A stretch of 64,000 nt of DNA from Cryoendolithus antarcticus (GCA_002077065.1 NAJO01000002.1:372001-436000); one strand, 5' to 3'; shown: positions 53,529 to 64,000, counted from the stretch's first letter. Numbers and translations are program-made. The notes: generated by a model not told the origin, from the sequence alone.

Positions 53529-54734
53529 ATGGCCGACCACTCCGCTCGCGGCAAGAAGCTCGCAGAAGACAAGAAATACGTCGAAGCCATCGCAGCCTAC
53601 ACATCAGCTCTCCAACAATCTCCCACATCACCACAATACTTCATCGAGCGCTCCTCGGCATACCTCAAAGCCGGCAAGCTTCAAGAGTCACTGAACGACG
53701 CCGAGCATGCAGTGGTATACGCCAAGCAGCGCGAAAAGCGTGAACTCATCGTCACAGCACAGCTGCGTCGAGGCATAGCATTATTTCGATTCGATCGCTA
53801 TGCTGATGCTGCGTTTGTTCTGGGTATTGTGAAGAAGTTGCAGGAAAAGGAGACGACGCATGCAATGTGGCTGAAGAAGTCGGAGGATAAGTTGAGTGCG
53901 ATGGAGGAAGGGGATGAGAGGAGGAATGTCACGGTGCAGGAGGTGCCGATGCTGGATGCGAACACGAGTGGGGGAGCGGGGAAGACTGGGAATGGATCAG
54001 TGTCATATCAAGTGAAGGCCCCGCCTCCTCTGCCGCAGCAGACGCCAATCGACAAGATCAGGCATGACTGGTATCAGAACAACGAGTTCGTGTACTTCAC
54101 GCTACTGGCAAAGGGTGTGCCGAAGGAGAGCGCGAAGGTGGAGATTCTGGAACGCTCCCTGAGTATCTCGTTTCCTGTCGCCGCGAGCAACTCAGACTAC
54201 GACTTCACACTAGATCCGCTGTTCGCAGCTGTGCAGCCCGAAAACTCGACTGTTCGAGTCCTGACAACGAAGATCGAAGTCATACTTGCAAAGACTGTCG
54301 CCGGGCAGAAGTGGTCGAAGCTCGAGAGCGACGAGCCTGTCACAGCAGGAGCCGAAGACTCAACCTCAGAACCCACCTCCGACAACGTCGCCAAACGCGC
54401 CGTCTTCGCCGCTCCCGCAGCTGGGCCAGTCTACCCCACGTCCTCAAAATCCGGCCCCAAAAACTGGGACAAAATCACCGACGATCTCGGCAAGTCCGAC
54501 AAGAAGCACAAATCCGGCGGCATCGAAGACGACGACGATTACGAAGGCGGCGACGAAGCGAACCACTTCTTCAAGAAGCTTTTCAAGGGTAGCTCGCCGG
54601 AGGTGCAGAGGGCCATGATGAAGAGCTATACCGAGAGCAATGGGACTGCACTAAGTACGAATTGGGAGGAAGTCAGTAAGGCGAAGGTGGAGACTACGCC
54701 GCCGGATGGGATGGAAGCGAAGAAGTGGGGGTGA
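53529..54734 (+). CDS. SGT1: Co-chaperone SGT1 (TPR-CS-SGS)
   Basis: Single exon, 401 residues, ATG at 53529. Three-domain layout: TPR (about 1-120: RGKKLAEDKKYVEAIAAYTS, RGIALFRFDRYADAAFVL), CS domain (about 170-265: IRHDWYQNNEFVYFTLLAKG, LSISF), and C-terminal SGS (about 320-401: GPKNWDKITDDL, ANHFFKKLFKGSSPEVQRAM, MMKSYTESNGTALSTNWEEV). SGT1 works with Hsp90 and Skp1 in kinetochore assembly and SCF function, and stabilises NLR proteins in plants and animals. An NLR locus lies about 6 kb upstream; a functional link is not shown by position. Confidence 0.94.
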   Translation: MADHSARGKKLAEDKKYVEAIAAYTSALQQSPTSPQYFIERSSAYLKAGKLQESLNDAEHAVVYAKQREKRELIVTAQLRRGIALFRFDRYADAAFVLGIVKKLQEKETTHAMWLKKSEDKLSAMEEGDERRNVTVQEVPMLDANTSGGAGKTGNGSVSYQVKAPPPLPQQTPIDKIRHDWYQNNEFVYFTLLAKGVPKESAKVEILERSLSISFPVAASNSDYDFTLDPLFAAVQPENSTVRVLTTKIEVILAKTVAGQKWSKLESDEPVTAGAEDSTSEPTSDNVAKRAVFAAPAAGPVYPTSSKSGPKNWDKITDDLGKSDKKHKSGGIEDDDDYEGGDEANHFFKKLFKGSSPEVQRAMMKSYTESNGTALSTNWEEVSKAKVETTPPDGMEAKKWG

Positions 54735-54988
54735 GATCGTGGGAGGTTGGTGGATTTTAGCAAGGTGTTCTGGGGTTTCTTTGCATGGGACGGTGTTTGA
54801 TGCAAGGATTGCAAAAGAGGACAGGAACTTGATGGCCAGCGGTGCTATAGTGAGCGGTATCGGCGTCGATAGCTACAATGTGTCGAGAGCTTCACGTTTG
54901 AGCAATTGCCTGTGGGATGGATTGCCATTGAGCAGTCTGGATCGCAAGCACTGAAATTATAGTTGCTGTTACCGAAATCGTATTCATC

Positions 54989-55073
54989 GGCTCTATGGTC
55001 TAGTGGTATGATTGTCGCTTTGGGATTGATTCTTGACTGTGACAGGCCTCGGGTTCGAATCCCGATGGAGCCC
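54989..55073 (+). tRNA. tRNA-Pro (anticodon TGG) with a 13-nt intron
   Basis: The acceptor stem GGCTCTA pairs with TGGAGCC. The anticodon stem GTCGC/GTGAC (one G-T pair) flanks a loop TTTGGG plus a 13-nt insertion beginning ATTGATTC, then T. Placing the intron after position 37 gives anticodon TGG. The T arm is TCGGGTTCGAATCCCGA. The layout matches eukaryotic tRNA-Pro(UGG), and introns at this position are removed by the Sen2-containing endonuclease encoded in this window. Confidence 0.93.
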
Positions 55074-55431
55074 CCTTCGTTTTGCCATTCAGACGTGACA
55101 TATGGACCCTCCAAGTGCTCGCGCATGTAGACCTGCAGTTGGGGTCATCGTCGCGCTTGGTTCTCTCCGGCTTCTGCTGTGCAAATTAGACAGGGTGCGA
55201 TGAATCGCAGCGGCCCGCACCTTGATGTTCTCCCCGCTTGCTAAAGGACCCTGCATTTTGGGAGTCGCTGACATGTGTCAACCTACTGGCAACGTCGATT
55301 GAAACCTTGTACTAGACAACAAACAATTTAGGGGACCGGTTCGTACAAATCATCCAAGAGGACTGTTGAACAGCAGCCCGATATGCTCTGACAAACCGAC
55401 TCAACGGCATGCTCTTCCACCCACGGCCAAA
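55074..55431. other. Intergenic region
   Basis: 358 bp between the tRNA and HID1, presumably with the HID1 promoter. No element recognised. Confidence 0.3.
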
Positions 55432-58257
55432 ATGGGTGCCTCCGAAAGTAAGCTAGCCTTCAAAGAAGACATCTTCCGCCTCTCTGGCACACCGGACATC
55501 TCACCGACCGATCCCTGGTGGTCCCGCTTCTACACTCTCCCCGAGTCCGACTCAGACGTCTTCGCGCTATGGTCTCCAACCGATCTTCGTGCCCTTACAG
55601 CCTTCGACGCGCACTGCAGTCCTGACAGTCCGGCGCCGCAGAAGAATGCGGAGACGCTGATATTTGCTGTTGTGAGAAGACTGAGAGAGGTGGTGGAGCG
55701 GGGAAAGGTGGAGGGCGAGGAGGAGGGCAGGGAGATATTGAATTGTGTGAGGGTGTTGACGAGATTGTTGCCTTATCTGTGGGAGGTGGAGGGGTTGAGG
55801 GCGTGGGAGGATGCGTTTTTCTGGCAACAAAGGAGAGCGACTTGGGTGTGGGATACGAAATACAATCATCGCGGCCCGTTGTTCGATGGATTGGAACCAA
55901 ATAAGAAAGTGCCTGAGGGAAGTGCGGAGGGGAATCTCGGGAGACCGCTCGGAGAGGAATTGCTGGACCTGCTCGTCAATGCATTGTTCTTACCTGGACT
56001 CACGCTGCCGAGGCGAGGTGATGGTAATGAAAAAGCGGACAATGCTATAACGTACAGCATATGGCAGAGTGGGATCGGGTGCAAACAAAGTGTTGGAATG
56101 AGTAAGGAGAACGAGAGGAATGCTATGGAGGTGTTGAGGCTGCTATTGGCGATATGCAGTCGGGCGATGTACATGATGCCGAGTAAGTTGCGGATTGAAA
56201 GTATGTATTTGGACATAGGAGCAGCTGCTAACAGCCTGATAGACGTTGCAGCGCAGACAGATGTCAAAGCTTTGACGTATCTTACGACACAAAGCAGTCG
56301 ACAGGTCGTGCTGAGCTTACTTTGCTCGTTGCTCAACACAGTGAGTTTTACGACGTTGCATACCTGCTACACTGGACGAAGACGATCGTTTGTGATGACA
56401 GTGATCAGCTAACGACGGTCACAGGTGCTCAAGTACAATCCAGCGTCATGGCGAGTGCCACTAGATCTATCGGCCATTACAAAGGACCCGAAGCAACTGC
56501 TCGTTACTTATTCGCTACAGCTACTCACGGTGCTCATCATCTACCCTGCACCCGGAGACGAGCCGAATGCATTCAGAAAGGCCCTCGGCCGTTTGCACCG
56601 GGTTGAGGACTTCCAATTCATCCAGCAGGGTCTCACTGTTGTGCTATCGCAACCCATATCTGGTGTCGCCTCGTATGTACCCACCGCATCCAAAGCTGTA
56701 CCATGGGCATCCGAGATGTTGGTCTTGTCATGGGAGCTACTGCAATGCAATAAGCGCTTCCGGAGCTTTATTATAGACACAGATCGCGCGCACGACTTCT
56801 TTGTACTTGTCCTATACTACGCCATGGAAGCAAAGGACGATCCTGCACGACAGGGGATTGTGCGAATGGCGATCTTGATCTTACAGACACTGACTGTCGA
56901 GTCGACATTCGGAATCCGCCTGAACAAATCATTCAGCGGACAAGAATCACTACCCGCAGTGCTTCGCATACCGAACTTCCACGGCTCATACGCGGACTAT
57001 CTCATTACCAGCGTGCATTCGCTCATGACCACCACAAAAGGTCGACTAGAGACGGTCTATCCAGCGCTGCTGGCGATCATCGGTAATATCGCGCCATATG
57101 TCCGCGATCTACAACGCGCCACGAGCTCGAAGCTTCTCGATCTCTTCATCTCATTAGCATCGCCAACATTCCTGCTGTCAGGTGGTGACAATCATACAAT
57201 GCTTTCCTCTCTGCTCGAGTCACTCAACGCCATACTAGAGCATCAATACGAATCGAATAGACGATTTGTCGAGATCATTGCGCGGAGCCACAAGCGATTC
57301 GAGGCTTTGCGAGACTTTACCGTCAACGGAGCCCCAGCTGAAGTCGATCGCATGGCTCAGGAGCGCAAGGATCGCAACAGCGGCATCATGAGCCCGTTAC
57401 GCCGTGTCTCAACAGATAGACTTTCGGTGGACGGCGCTCGAAGTCCGAATGGGAACTCACGACAAACACCGCTTGGTAACGTCCCCGAACACAGTGCTTT
57501 CGCGATAGGGGATGACGACGACGAAGACGATGACGACATGACGCGGCCGACAGCTCCTCAAAGTCATGTCCGAGGTTCGAGAGCCAGCAGTGTTGATGAT
57601 GCAGTGCCTGTGCAGTCGAGATCGATGTCAGAGAAGGCGAGAGGGAAGTTGCCTGTCGGGCAAGGTAGCTTCTCACGCGAGACATCTCGTAACGCTTCGA
57701 CTACGAGTCTGGCAAGCATTCCCGCGACGCCAACAACCACGATTGGCAGTGGCATGCCTTCGACCTTCACGCCCACGCCCGAATGGCTGGAAACGTGGCT
57801 TCCTCATCTTCCTCTTCACACCATCCTCACAGTGATCGCCGCTGAGCATGATCATGACCCAAATTTGCGTCGACGACCGTTCTCATCCACGACTTCAATA
57901 CCAACACAACCGGCAGCCTCACTGAGCTCCCCTCTGACGGACCCGCCTTCGGCGCCGAAAGTACAGCACTTTCACTGGTCGCCACTCGCACTTGGCTGGT
58001 ACCTGAGTATGCTGTGGGGTTTCATATATGCCGCGGACGGACTCAACAATCCGGGTAGCAATGGGCTGTGGGCTGGCACGCACGTGAAACTATTTCTCGT
58101 AGAGCGACGCGCTGACGGAGGCGTGAGTCTAAGACGACCGAAGGGCGCTGTCGATGCTGTTGGAGGTGAGATTGCCAGGAGAGTGGCTGGTCTCGGATTC
58201 GGCGGAGGCGGATCGACAGCAAGCAGTCCTCTCGTAGGATCTGTTAGGGAAGTATAG
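55432..58257 (+). CDS. HID1: HID1-family Golgi/trafficking protein
   Basis: Three exons: 55432-56182, 56243-56340, 56425-58257 (introns 60 and 84 nt; the first has GTAAGT and a GCTGCTAACAG branch). Product 893 residues. The N-terminus is the family signature: Met-Gly (N-myristoylation context) ASESKLAFKEDIFRLS, then DPWWSRFYTLPESDSDVF. Also AFFWQQRRATWVWD, VVLSLLCSLLNT, and C-terminal HWSPLALGWYLSMLWGFIY. The middle contains a long Ser/Asp-rich insertion (about residues 600-720). HID1 proteins are peripheral membrane proteins acting at the medial/trans-Golgi in dense-core-vesicle sorting; fission yeast homologues anchor a Golgi deubiquitinase. Confidence 0.9.
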
Positions 58258-58594
58258 ACACTGCATCAAGGCATCTAACGAAATGGAGGTGTCGCAGAAC
58301 GAGGTCTGGCCTTTGTGTCCCCTTCGCATGGGACATAGAAAGTTCAGAACTATAATGACACTTCAGCCACTCATAATCACGATGATTCCATATCACACCA
58401 ACGCCAACCGTGACGCCGTGCACAGGCATTACCGACGACCAGGTAAGCATCCGAGTCTCTAGCACAGTCACACACCCCTCTTACCCCCTCATCACCTCTT
58501 TTGCTTGCCCTCTTTGCATAGCAGTGCTTGCCCGCGGCATTCCACTAAACATGGCTGCGCGGTTTCTCGCTTCACTTCCGTTTGCTCTTTCGCT
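58258..58594. other. Intergenic region
   Basis: 337 bp between two genes in the same direction; nothing distinct seen. Confidence 0.3.
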
Positions 58595-59872
58595 ATGGCG
58601 GTACTACTGCACAACCTGGCGGTCGTCAATGCAAGAGTCGCAAGCAGCAATGATACCGCGACTATCCCACCCTCGCCGCAGAACGTCGATTTTGGTACGA
58701 GAGAGATCGGCTGGCAGGCACTCGGGCCGGCGATAGCCTGTACTGCGCATGCAACCATAGCGGTCGCGTTGCGATGGTATACGAGGTGGAAAATCAGTCG
58801 GTGTTTGGGGAGGGATGATGTGGTGATTTTGTTCTCGATGGTGAGCGATTACTGTGCGAAAAAGTTTGGAATTTCGACTAACGAGATTACACAGATCTTG
58901 ACATGGTGCATGTGTGCCATCATAGGCGCCGAGCTGCACGAAGGCATGGGTGTCTATTCCAACAGCAGGATGATCGACCATCCGCATCTTGCCAAGCTGG
59001 CGGTAACTAACAATGATATCTGGGCTCTGGCTGTCAACGCTACAAAAGCGTCCATACTGGTGCAGTACCTACGTATCTTCAGTGACCGAGTCACTCGGAC
59101 TTGCTGCTGGATCCTTATGGCTATGCTGGTGCCAGCTGTGACATGGGCGAGCTTTGGCGGGACCTTCTTATGTAGGCCAGTGGCGAAGCTGTGGCATCCG
59201 GATCTTCCGGGGACTTGTTTGAGTGCTGAGGCTTACTGGCTTTCAGCTGCTGGGATTAACATCGGACTGGACTTCCTGGTGCTGATACTGCCATTACCAG
59301 GAGTCACGAAGCTGCGACTGCCAAGAAAGCAGAAGATCTGCCTTGTTGCAGTCTTCTTGTTAGGGTTCTTCGTCTGCCTTGTGAGCGTCGTGAGGTTAGC
59401 GACAGTTTGGACGGAAGCGAAGCGTGGGAACTTTGTTGGTGAGTTGAACAAAGCGACGCCGCGCAGATATTCTGCACTGACACTACACGCAGAGTCTGGC
59501 GTCCAAGCCATCATCTGGTCCATCGTCGAAGCGAACGTTGGCATCATCTGCGCTTGCCTCGTAGCATACAAGCCATTGCTGGCCAAGTACTTCCCAAGTA
59601 TGTTCGAGGAGCACGCCGTACCCGAGCACTGCATGCGCTTGCCGATGGTAGAGACTTCAGATGGGAGTACATCGGGAGCGAGGCTTTGCGCGCCGCCAAC
59701 GAACTCCCAGCCGTCTTCGCCATCGACGTCGAAGAGCCGCGACACGTTCATGACTATGCAAAGCAGTAGTATTGCTGCAACGATCAATGGAGCGCCTCAG
59801 GCGGAAGGGATGAGCTTCCTAGATATGCTTGCTTCTGGACCGGGAGAAAGGTCACGGACAATACGCCAATAG
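58595..59872 (+). CDS. Rhodopsin-fold (PTH11-like) integral membrane protein
   Basis: Three exons: 58595-58840, 58895-59438, 59493-59872 (introns 54 and 54 nt, both multiples of three without stops, with GACTAAC and CACTGAC branch sites). Spliced product 389 residues. About seven transmembrane helices with fungal rhodopsin-domain features: RWYTRWKISRCLGRDDVVIL, AELHEGMG, KASILVQYLRIF, CRPVAKLWHPDLPGTCLS, LVLILPLPGVTKLRLPRKQK, and IIWSIVEANVGIICACLV. The tail is cytoplasmic and Ser-rich. Such proteins include Pth11-type receptors for surface cues; no CFEM domain is present here. Ligand unknown. Confidence 0.88.
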   Translation: MAVLLHNLAVVNARVASSNDTATIPPSPQNVDFGTREIGWQALGPAIACTAHATIAVALRWYTRWKISRCLGRDDVVILFSMVSDYCAKKFGISTNEITQILTWCMCAIIGAELHEGMGVYSNSRMIDHPHLAKLAVTNNDIWALAVNATKASILVQYLRIFSDRVTRTCCWILMAMLVPAVTWASFGGTFLCRPVAKLWHPDLPGTCLSAEAYWLSAAGINIGLDFLVLILPLPGVTKLRLPRKQKICLVAVFLLGFFVCLVSVVRLATVWTEAKRGNFVGELNKATPRRYSALTLHAESGVQAIIWSIVEANVGIICACLVAYKPLLAKYFPSMFEEHAVPEHCMRLPMVETSDGSTSGARLCAPPTNSQPSSPSTSKSRDTFMTMQSSSIAATINGAPQAEGMSFLDMLASGPGERSRTIRQ

Positions 59873-60243
59873 ACGTGATCGATTACGTAGAGCATCCAGT
59901 ATTGCAGCCTTACCTACCTCCAACGCAAATCTACGCTACAAGTTTGCAGTCGAAGAAAGTGCCAAGAACGTCTGGAACAACCTCGCTAAGCGCGCACTCG
60001 GGAGAATCCTGCGTGCTGTGTCGCTGAGGCTCCGATGCTGCTGCCTAGGCAGGCGCCACTCTCGCTGAAGTAGCCGTGTCTCTTCACTCGACAGATTCCA
60101 TCAGCCGGAGATCTGCGAGCCGTTTCCGCTCATACTTTCGCAACCGGAAATCGGCGTTGTCACATACCATGCGGGTCACTCATGGGTGCTATAAAGTCGG
60201 GTGCAGCGTGCTTTTGGCATCTAACAAGGCGTCTGCGCTCCAA
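59873..60243. promoter_or_regulatory. Intergenic region with a TATA box
   Basis: 371 bp; TATAAA at 60190-60195 lies 49 bp upstream of the ATG of the ML-domain gene, a plausible core promoter. Confidence 0.4.
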
Positions 60244-60925
60244 ATGTTAGATCAGGCCAACATGCGGAGTCTAGGCTTGCTTCAACGAGCAGAATTGCCG
60301 GGCGGGACACCTCTACGCCTCTGCCCGCGATCGCGATCCACAGACCTGTACCAGATCAAGTCGATCGAGATCACCAAACAGCCATTGTATATGTGAGAGC
60401 TCCAGTGTTTTGCTACCACGTGCGTTGTTGACATCAATCAGTGAAGATGACTTCCTATTTCATATCTATGGGTCCTTTCTTGGGCCCATCGGGTACAACG
60501 CGACCATCAATGCGACTGTGGACTGCGGATCGCATTGTGAAGAATTCGGGGCGAAGCCAGGAGACCCTACTAGCGAATCCGACAAAGAGGACTTTTGCGA
60601 GATGACCAAGATTCAACAGCCTCTGGGAGGACGGCCGGCCAAGCAGTGCTTACCTGAACCCGGCTTTGGATTGATCACCGCCCCAGGGTATGCCTGGAGG
60701 ATGATATTCAATGGCCCCGTAGGCACATTCTTCGTCTCGGCGCAGCGAAGTTGCAGACTGACTTGGGCCTCATAGGGATGGTACAATGTCACCTTTGATG
60801 CAAAGACTGCCGAGGATAAACGCATCTTCTGCGTCACGGCAGAGGTGTGCTTGAGATTCGAAGATCCATCGATGAATGACGGATACGGGCCTTATCCTGG
60901 GTATAACTGCACATGGCCGTATTGA
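60244..60925 (+). CDS. ML-domain (MD-2-related lipid-recognition) protein
   Basis: Three exons: 60244-60392, 60442-60718, 60776-60925 (introns 49 and 57 nt, with TTGAC and GACTGAC branches). Spliced product 191 residues. Family features appear across the junctions: STDLYQIKSIEITKQPLY, HIYGSFLGPIGYNATINATV, DCGSHCEEFG, CLPEPGFGLI, and GPGWYNVTFDAKTAEDKRIF followed by CVTAEVCLRF. Several Cys and two N-glycosylation sites suggest secretion. ML proteins bind lipids (NPC2, fungal PG/PI transfer protein). The predicted N-terminus (MLDQANMRSLGLLQ..) lacks a clear signal peptide, so an upstream exon may be missing or the gene decayed. Confidence 0.75.
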
Positions 60926-61454
60926 GTTAGCTACTGGCAAGACTACTCTGACAATGGCAATCCACTTTCTGAGGACTGATGTACGAAATTCGATATCGGG
61001 CATGCCGAACCCTCGGAAGTACAGCTAAAGAAGGGCCACGAATGTTCTGCACGTACATGAGTCATGACCACATGGGTCGTACTTGCAACACTGCAAGGAA
61101 CGCATCTTGGCAGCACATCTCCCATGAGATTCCACATTGACGCCATCAGAATCCGAAGTCATGTCGACAGAACGCCTCATCGGTCATCTTGAAAAGCAAC
61201 TCAAGTGACGTTACTTCCCATGAGACCACTACAGCGCAGAACCATAGCACGTGGCAGACGAGTGACATGCTCCCCGCTCGTCGTAGGCGCAAGTCACTCA
61301 TCTGCGAATATCTTCCCACTACACAGTCTTGCTACCCATGTAGTCTGTGACAAGCGGTCGGTACGACATAAGTAGAGCCTGGGCGCCATGCTTGATGCCC
61401 TGGCAAGGTAAAGCTTGTCTGCTCCAGTCTTGACCTCTCAGAATCACCAGCACA
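60926..61454. other. Intergenic region
   Basis: 529 bp between two genes in the same direction; no supported feature. Confidence 0.3.
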
Positions 61455-63038
61455 ATGGCAACCCTGTTCTTCAGTCTCATCTTCACTGCGGCAGCAGCAC
61501 CACATGACTGGCATCATGGGCCACCAGGCTATCACCATGAAGGAAATGCCTACAAGCACGTCGTGGCAATCAGTGTTGACGGCATGCATGGTAGCGATGT
61601 TACGAAATGGGTAGCCCTCAGCCCGAATAGCAACATATCAAAGCTGCTGCAGACTGGCTACGAGTATACTGATGCGTGGACGAGCGCACCTTCTGACTCC
61701 TTTCCGGGCTCGCTTGCTCAGTTTACGGGTGCAACTCCAAAGACGACAGGGGTATGGTATGACGATACTTGGGATCGAACATTTTACGATCCAGGGAGCA
61801 ATTGTACCGGTCCAGCCGGTGCCGAAGGTGTGTTCGGCCATGACATGCAGGTTTAGCGGATTCAGACACTTACTGACGATCTCGCAGTCGTGTATGATGA
61901 GACGAATGACTACGACCCAACTCAGCTCTTCTCTGGTGGTATTGATCCGGCCAATCTTCCACAGGCATTTGTCGACGGCAAATGCCAGGAGATCTATCCG
62001 CATCAACGCCTGCGCGTGAACACGATCTTCGAGGTAGTCCACTCGAACGGGTTGCAGACTGCCTATGCCGACAAGCACCCCGCATATGATCTTGTTCGTG
62101 GCCCCAGTGGCACTGGTCTGACAGTCGGATACTTCCCGGAGATCGCTGCCGTGGCGAACACAGTGGCCGCTACTATCGCCTATGATCAGCTCCACGTCGA
62201 TGCTTGGCTCGACTGGATCAAGGCTGCAACGCCAGTCAACACTACTGTGTTCGATGGTCCCTTGACCACTACGCCAGCGCTGTTCGGCGGCAACTTCCAG
62301 GCGCTGTCCGTTGCCCAGAAGACAGTGGGCTACAACAATGGTAAAGTTAGCTCCTTAGATCGTCACCCTATACATCGCTGACGTTTGGCAGACTCGCAAA
62401 GCTCTTTCAGCCCCGCCATTGTCCGAGCGATGAGCTTCGTCGATGCGTCCATAGGTGCTGTCGTCAACGAGCTTGCAGCCACAGGTCTGCTCGAGGACAC
62501 GCTTATAGTCGTGGCATCCAAGCACGGCCAGGCTCCCATCGATCGTCACCTTTACGGCACAGTAGACCCACAACTCATCACGAACCTCACCGGTGTCCCG
62601 GTGGCTTTTCAGACCAGCGACGACATTGCTCTGATCTTCCTCGAGAACGCCGCAGATACGGCAACCGCAACTGCTAATCTCCGAGCTCACGCAGCTGAAG
62701 GTAAGATTCGCTCAGTCATCTGGGGTGCCAACCTTACTGCTTCCGGCTTCGGCGATCCAGCGACAGATCCTGCTGTCCCAAATATCATTGTACAGCCGGA
62801 GCTTGGAATCATCTACACGAATAGTCACGCCAAGGTCGCCGAGCACGGTGGCCTCAGCAGTGACGATCGGCAGGTGGCTTGCTTCGTGAGTAATCCGAGG
62901 CTGCGCAAACAGGTGTTCGACGAAAGAGTCGCGACGACGCAGGTTGCTCCTACTGTGCTTCATGCGCTTGGCATTCAGACGAGCTTATTGCAAGGTGCTG
63001 TGCAGGAGGGAACCCAGATCCTGCCGGGGTTCTGGTAG
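61455..63038 (+). CDS. Secreted type I phosphodiesterase/nucleotide pyrophosphatase-like protein
   Basis: Three exons: 61455-61827, 61888-62340, 62392-63038 (introns 60 and 51 nt, both with CTGAC branches). Product 490 residues. Signal peptide MATLFFSLIFTAAAAP. Alkaline-phosphatase-superfamily features: VVAISVDGMHGSDV (first metal Asp), DAWTSAPSDSFPGSLAQFTG with the region of the nucleophile, YADKHPAYDLVRGP, TLIVVASKHGQAPIDR (metal Lys/His region) and AEHGGLSSDDRQVACFV. The nucleophile is probably a Ser in the SDSFPG segment. The substrate could be a nucleotide, a phosphodiester or a lipid; it cannot be told from sequence. Confidence 0.88.
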
Positions 63039-63296
63039 TTGTAGAAAGATATTCCGCTGAATGAACCACAGAGGGAATATACCGTCTACGCGAAATGCAA
63101 TAAAGGAGAGCAGCGACAGAAATAGAATGCAGATAAGAAAACAAGTGAATCCGCGACCAAGCAGGTGTTTCCAACACACGACAATCGGATATTCCAACTT
63201 AGCCTCGCGCCTTAGCCGTCCCAACCTTCAAATTCCCAACATGCTGTAACGCCGCCCCATCCCCCGTTCGCCTTCCTCTTTCAAGCACCCAAGCTC

Positions 63297-64000
63297 TCAC
63301 GCATCAGGCGCATGCTTAAAGACATGCCTGCCGTCATCACCATAACCCGGCCAAGCGTCAATGCTATCGCGCTTGCTTGATTGTGACGGCGACGGAAAAA
63401 CGTGCTTTTCGTCATCACCATAGCCAGGCCAGTCTTCGATGCCAAACTCACGGCGCTTCGCGAAGTCCACAGCCCGCTTGCCAGCTCCATGGCAGTTGCC
63501 TGTGTCAGCTCCACCAACAGCGAGGAGTGCGTCACCAACACAACTCTTCGTGCCTATAGGAAGCGAGCAAGTCGCGTACCATTGAAATTTGACGTCGCCG
63601 GGAGTCCGCTCGAAGTTCCACGACGTCAAGGCACCGCAGCCAGAAAGCGCATCATGTAGCCCTTCGCCGTTGGCACCGAGCTTGGCGTCGGGAAGGTTCT
63701 TGCCGCGAATCTCGACAGCGTCCCATAAGAATTTGTAGGAGACGTCGCAGCTAACTTCGTTGACTTGTTTGCTCAGCGGCGTCAGTTTGTACTCCCATCC
63801 ATCCGCTGTAGTCAAAGTGGCCCCGAACTTGTAGTTGTGTGGGTTATTGACCGGATCATTGCCATCGCAGCCGTCGATCAGAGCTGCCTGGATACGTCCC
63901 ACACAGTCTGGAGCATCATGAGGAGTCTTAGTGTTGTCGCCAAGCCGTCGGACTGATAGCTCGAGCTCATTGACAGACCCTGCATTGTATGTCACTGTTT
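63297..64000 (-). CDS. C-terminal part of a secreted protein with dibasic-flanked peptide repeats
   Basis: The frame is open to the window edge, so only the last 233 or so residues are seen. They form a Cys-containing domain (DCVGRIQAALIDGCDGNDP, DVSYKFLWDAVEIRGKNLPD, LPIGTKSCVGDALLAVGG) of a type I associate with C-terminal regions of fungal secreted glycoside-hydrolase-like proteins; I cannot name the family. The last 60 residues hold three Lys-Arg sites and two similar 15-residue peptides. No catalytic domain is visible in this part. Confidence 0.7.
   Translation of the reverse strand, partial: TVTYNAGSVNELELSVRRLGDNTKTPHDAPDCVGRIQAALIDGCDGNDPVNNPHNYKFGATLTTADGWEYKLTPLSKQVNEVSCDVSYKFLWDAVEIRGKNLPDAKLGANGEGLHDALSGCGALTSWNFERTPGDVKFQWYATCSLPIGTKSCVGDALLAVGGADTGNCHGAGKRAVDFAKRREFGIEDWPGYGDDEKHVFPSPSQSSKRDSIDAWPGYGDDGRHVFKHAPDA
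63318..63440 (-). repeat. Two 15-residue peptide repeats after Lys-Arg sites
   Basis: IEDWPGYGDDEKHVF (63396-63440) and IDAWPGYGDDGRHVF (63318-63362), 11 of 15 identical, each preceded within a few residues by Lys-Arg. Confidence 0.85.

Overview
The window is nuclear DNA of a filamentous ascomycete (Pezizomycotina; a dothideomycete is my best guess, at low confidence). The evidence is the gene set (HET-domain and NACHT proteins, PTH11-like rhodopsin-fold receptor, oxalate decarboxylase, GFA protein, lanosterol synthase), intact core eukaryotic genes on both strands, and very short introns. Most introns are 49-60 nt with GT..AG ends and a CTAAC/CTGAC branch site. All starts given here were moved to ATG codons, and exon joins were checked for frame by hand. 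No transposon, rRNA or CRISPR array was seen.

Layout. 1-10 kb: end of an unidentified gene, a scramblase (Aim25-like), tRNA-splicing endonuclease SEN2, a pICln-like protein, and a large single-pass membrane protein. 10-19 kb: a 1471-residue Sel1-repeat protein, an NCS1 purine-cytosine permease, a possible small mitochondrial protein, and a small DUF4748-type protein. 19-27 kb: TFIIH helicase SSL2, farnesyl diphosphate synthase ERG20, two hypothetical genes, and a GFA-family protein. 27-38 kb: a HET-domain protein, an alpha/beta hydrolase, phosphatase regulator GLC8, a large protein with an 18-residue repeat, a secreted bicupin oxalate decarboxylase, and a small helical protein. 38-44 kb: an M18 aminopeptidase with an unusual glutamine-rich N-terminus, and lanosterol synthase ERG7.

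44-48 kb holds the most interesting system. A NACHT-ankyrin NLR and a small SesA-type protein are transcribed divergently from a 286 bp gap. Each carries the same 35-residue glycine/asparagine/glutamine motif, at the N-terminus of the NLR and at the C-terminus of the small protein. This is the architecture of a sigma-type amyloid signalling pair: NLR sensor plus cell-death effector. The NLR reading frame is interrupted by one in-frame TAA between the motif and the Walker A loop, so this copy may be a null allele.

48-64 kb: an RRM/zinc-finger RNA-binding protein (Nrp1-like), exopolyphosphatase PPX1, co-chaperone SGT1, an intron-containing tRNA-Pro, HID1, a PTH11-like membrane protein, an ML-domain protein, a secreted phosphodiesterase, and the end of a secreted protein with dibasic-flanked peptide repeats that runs off the window.
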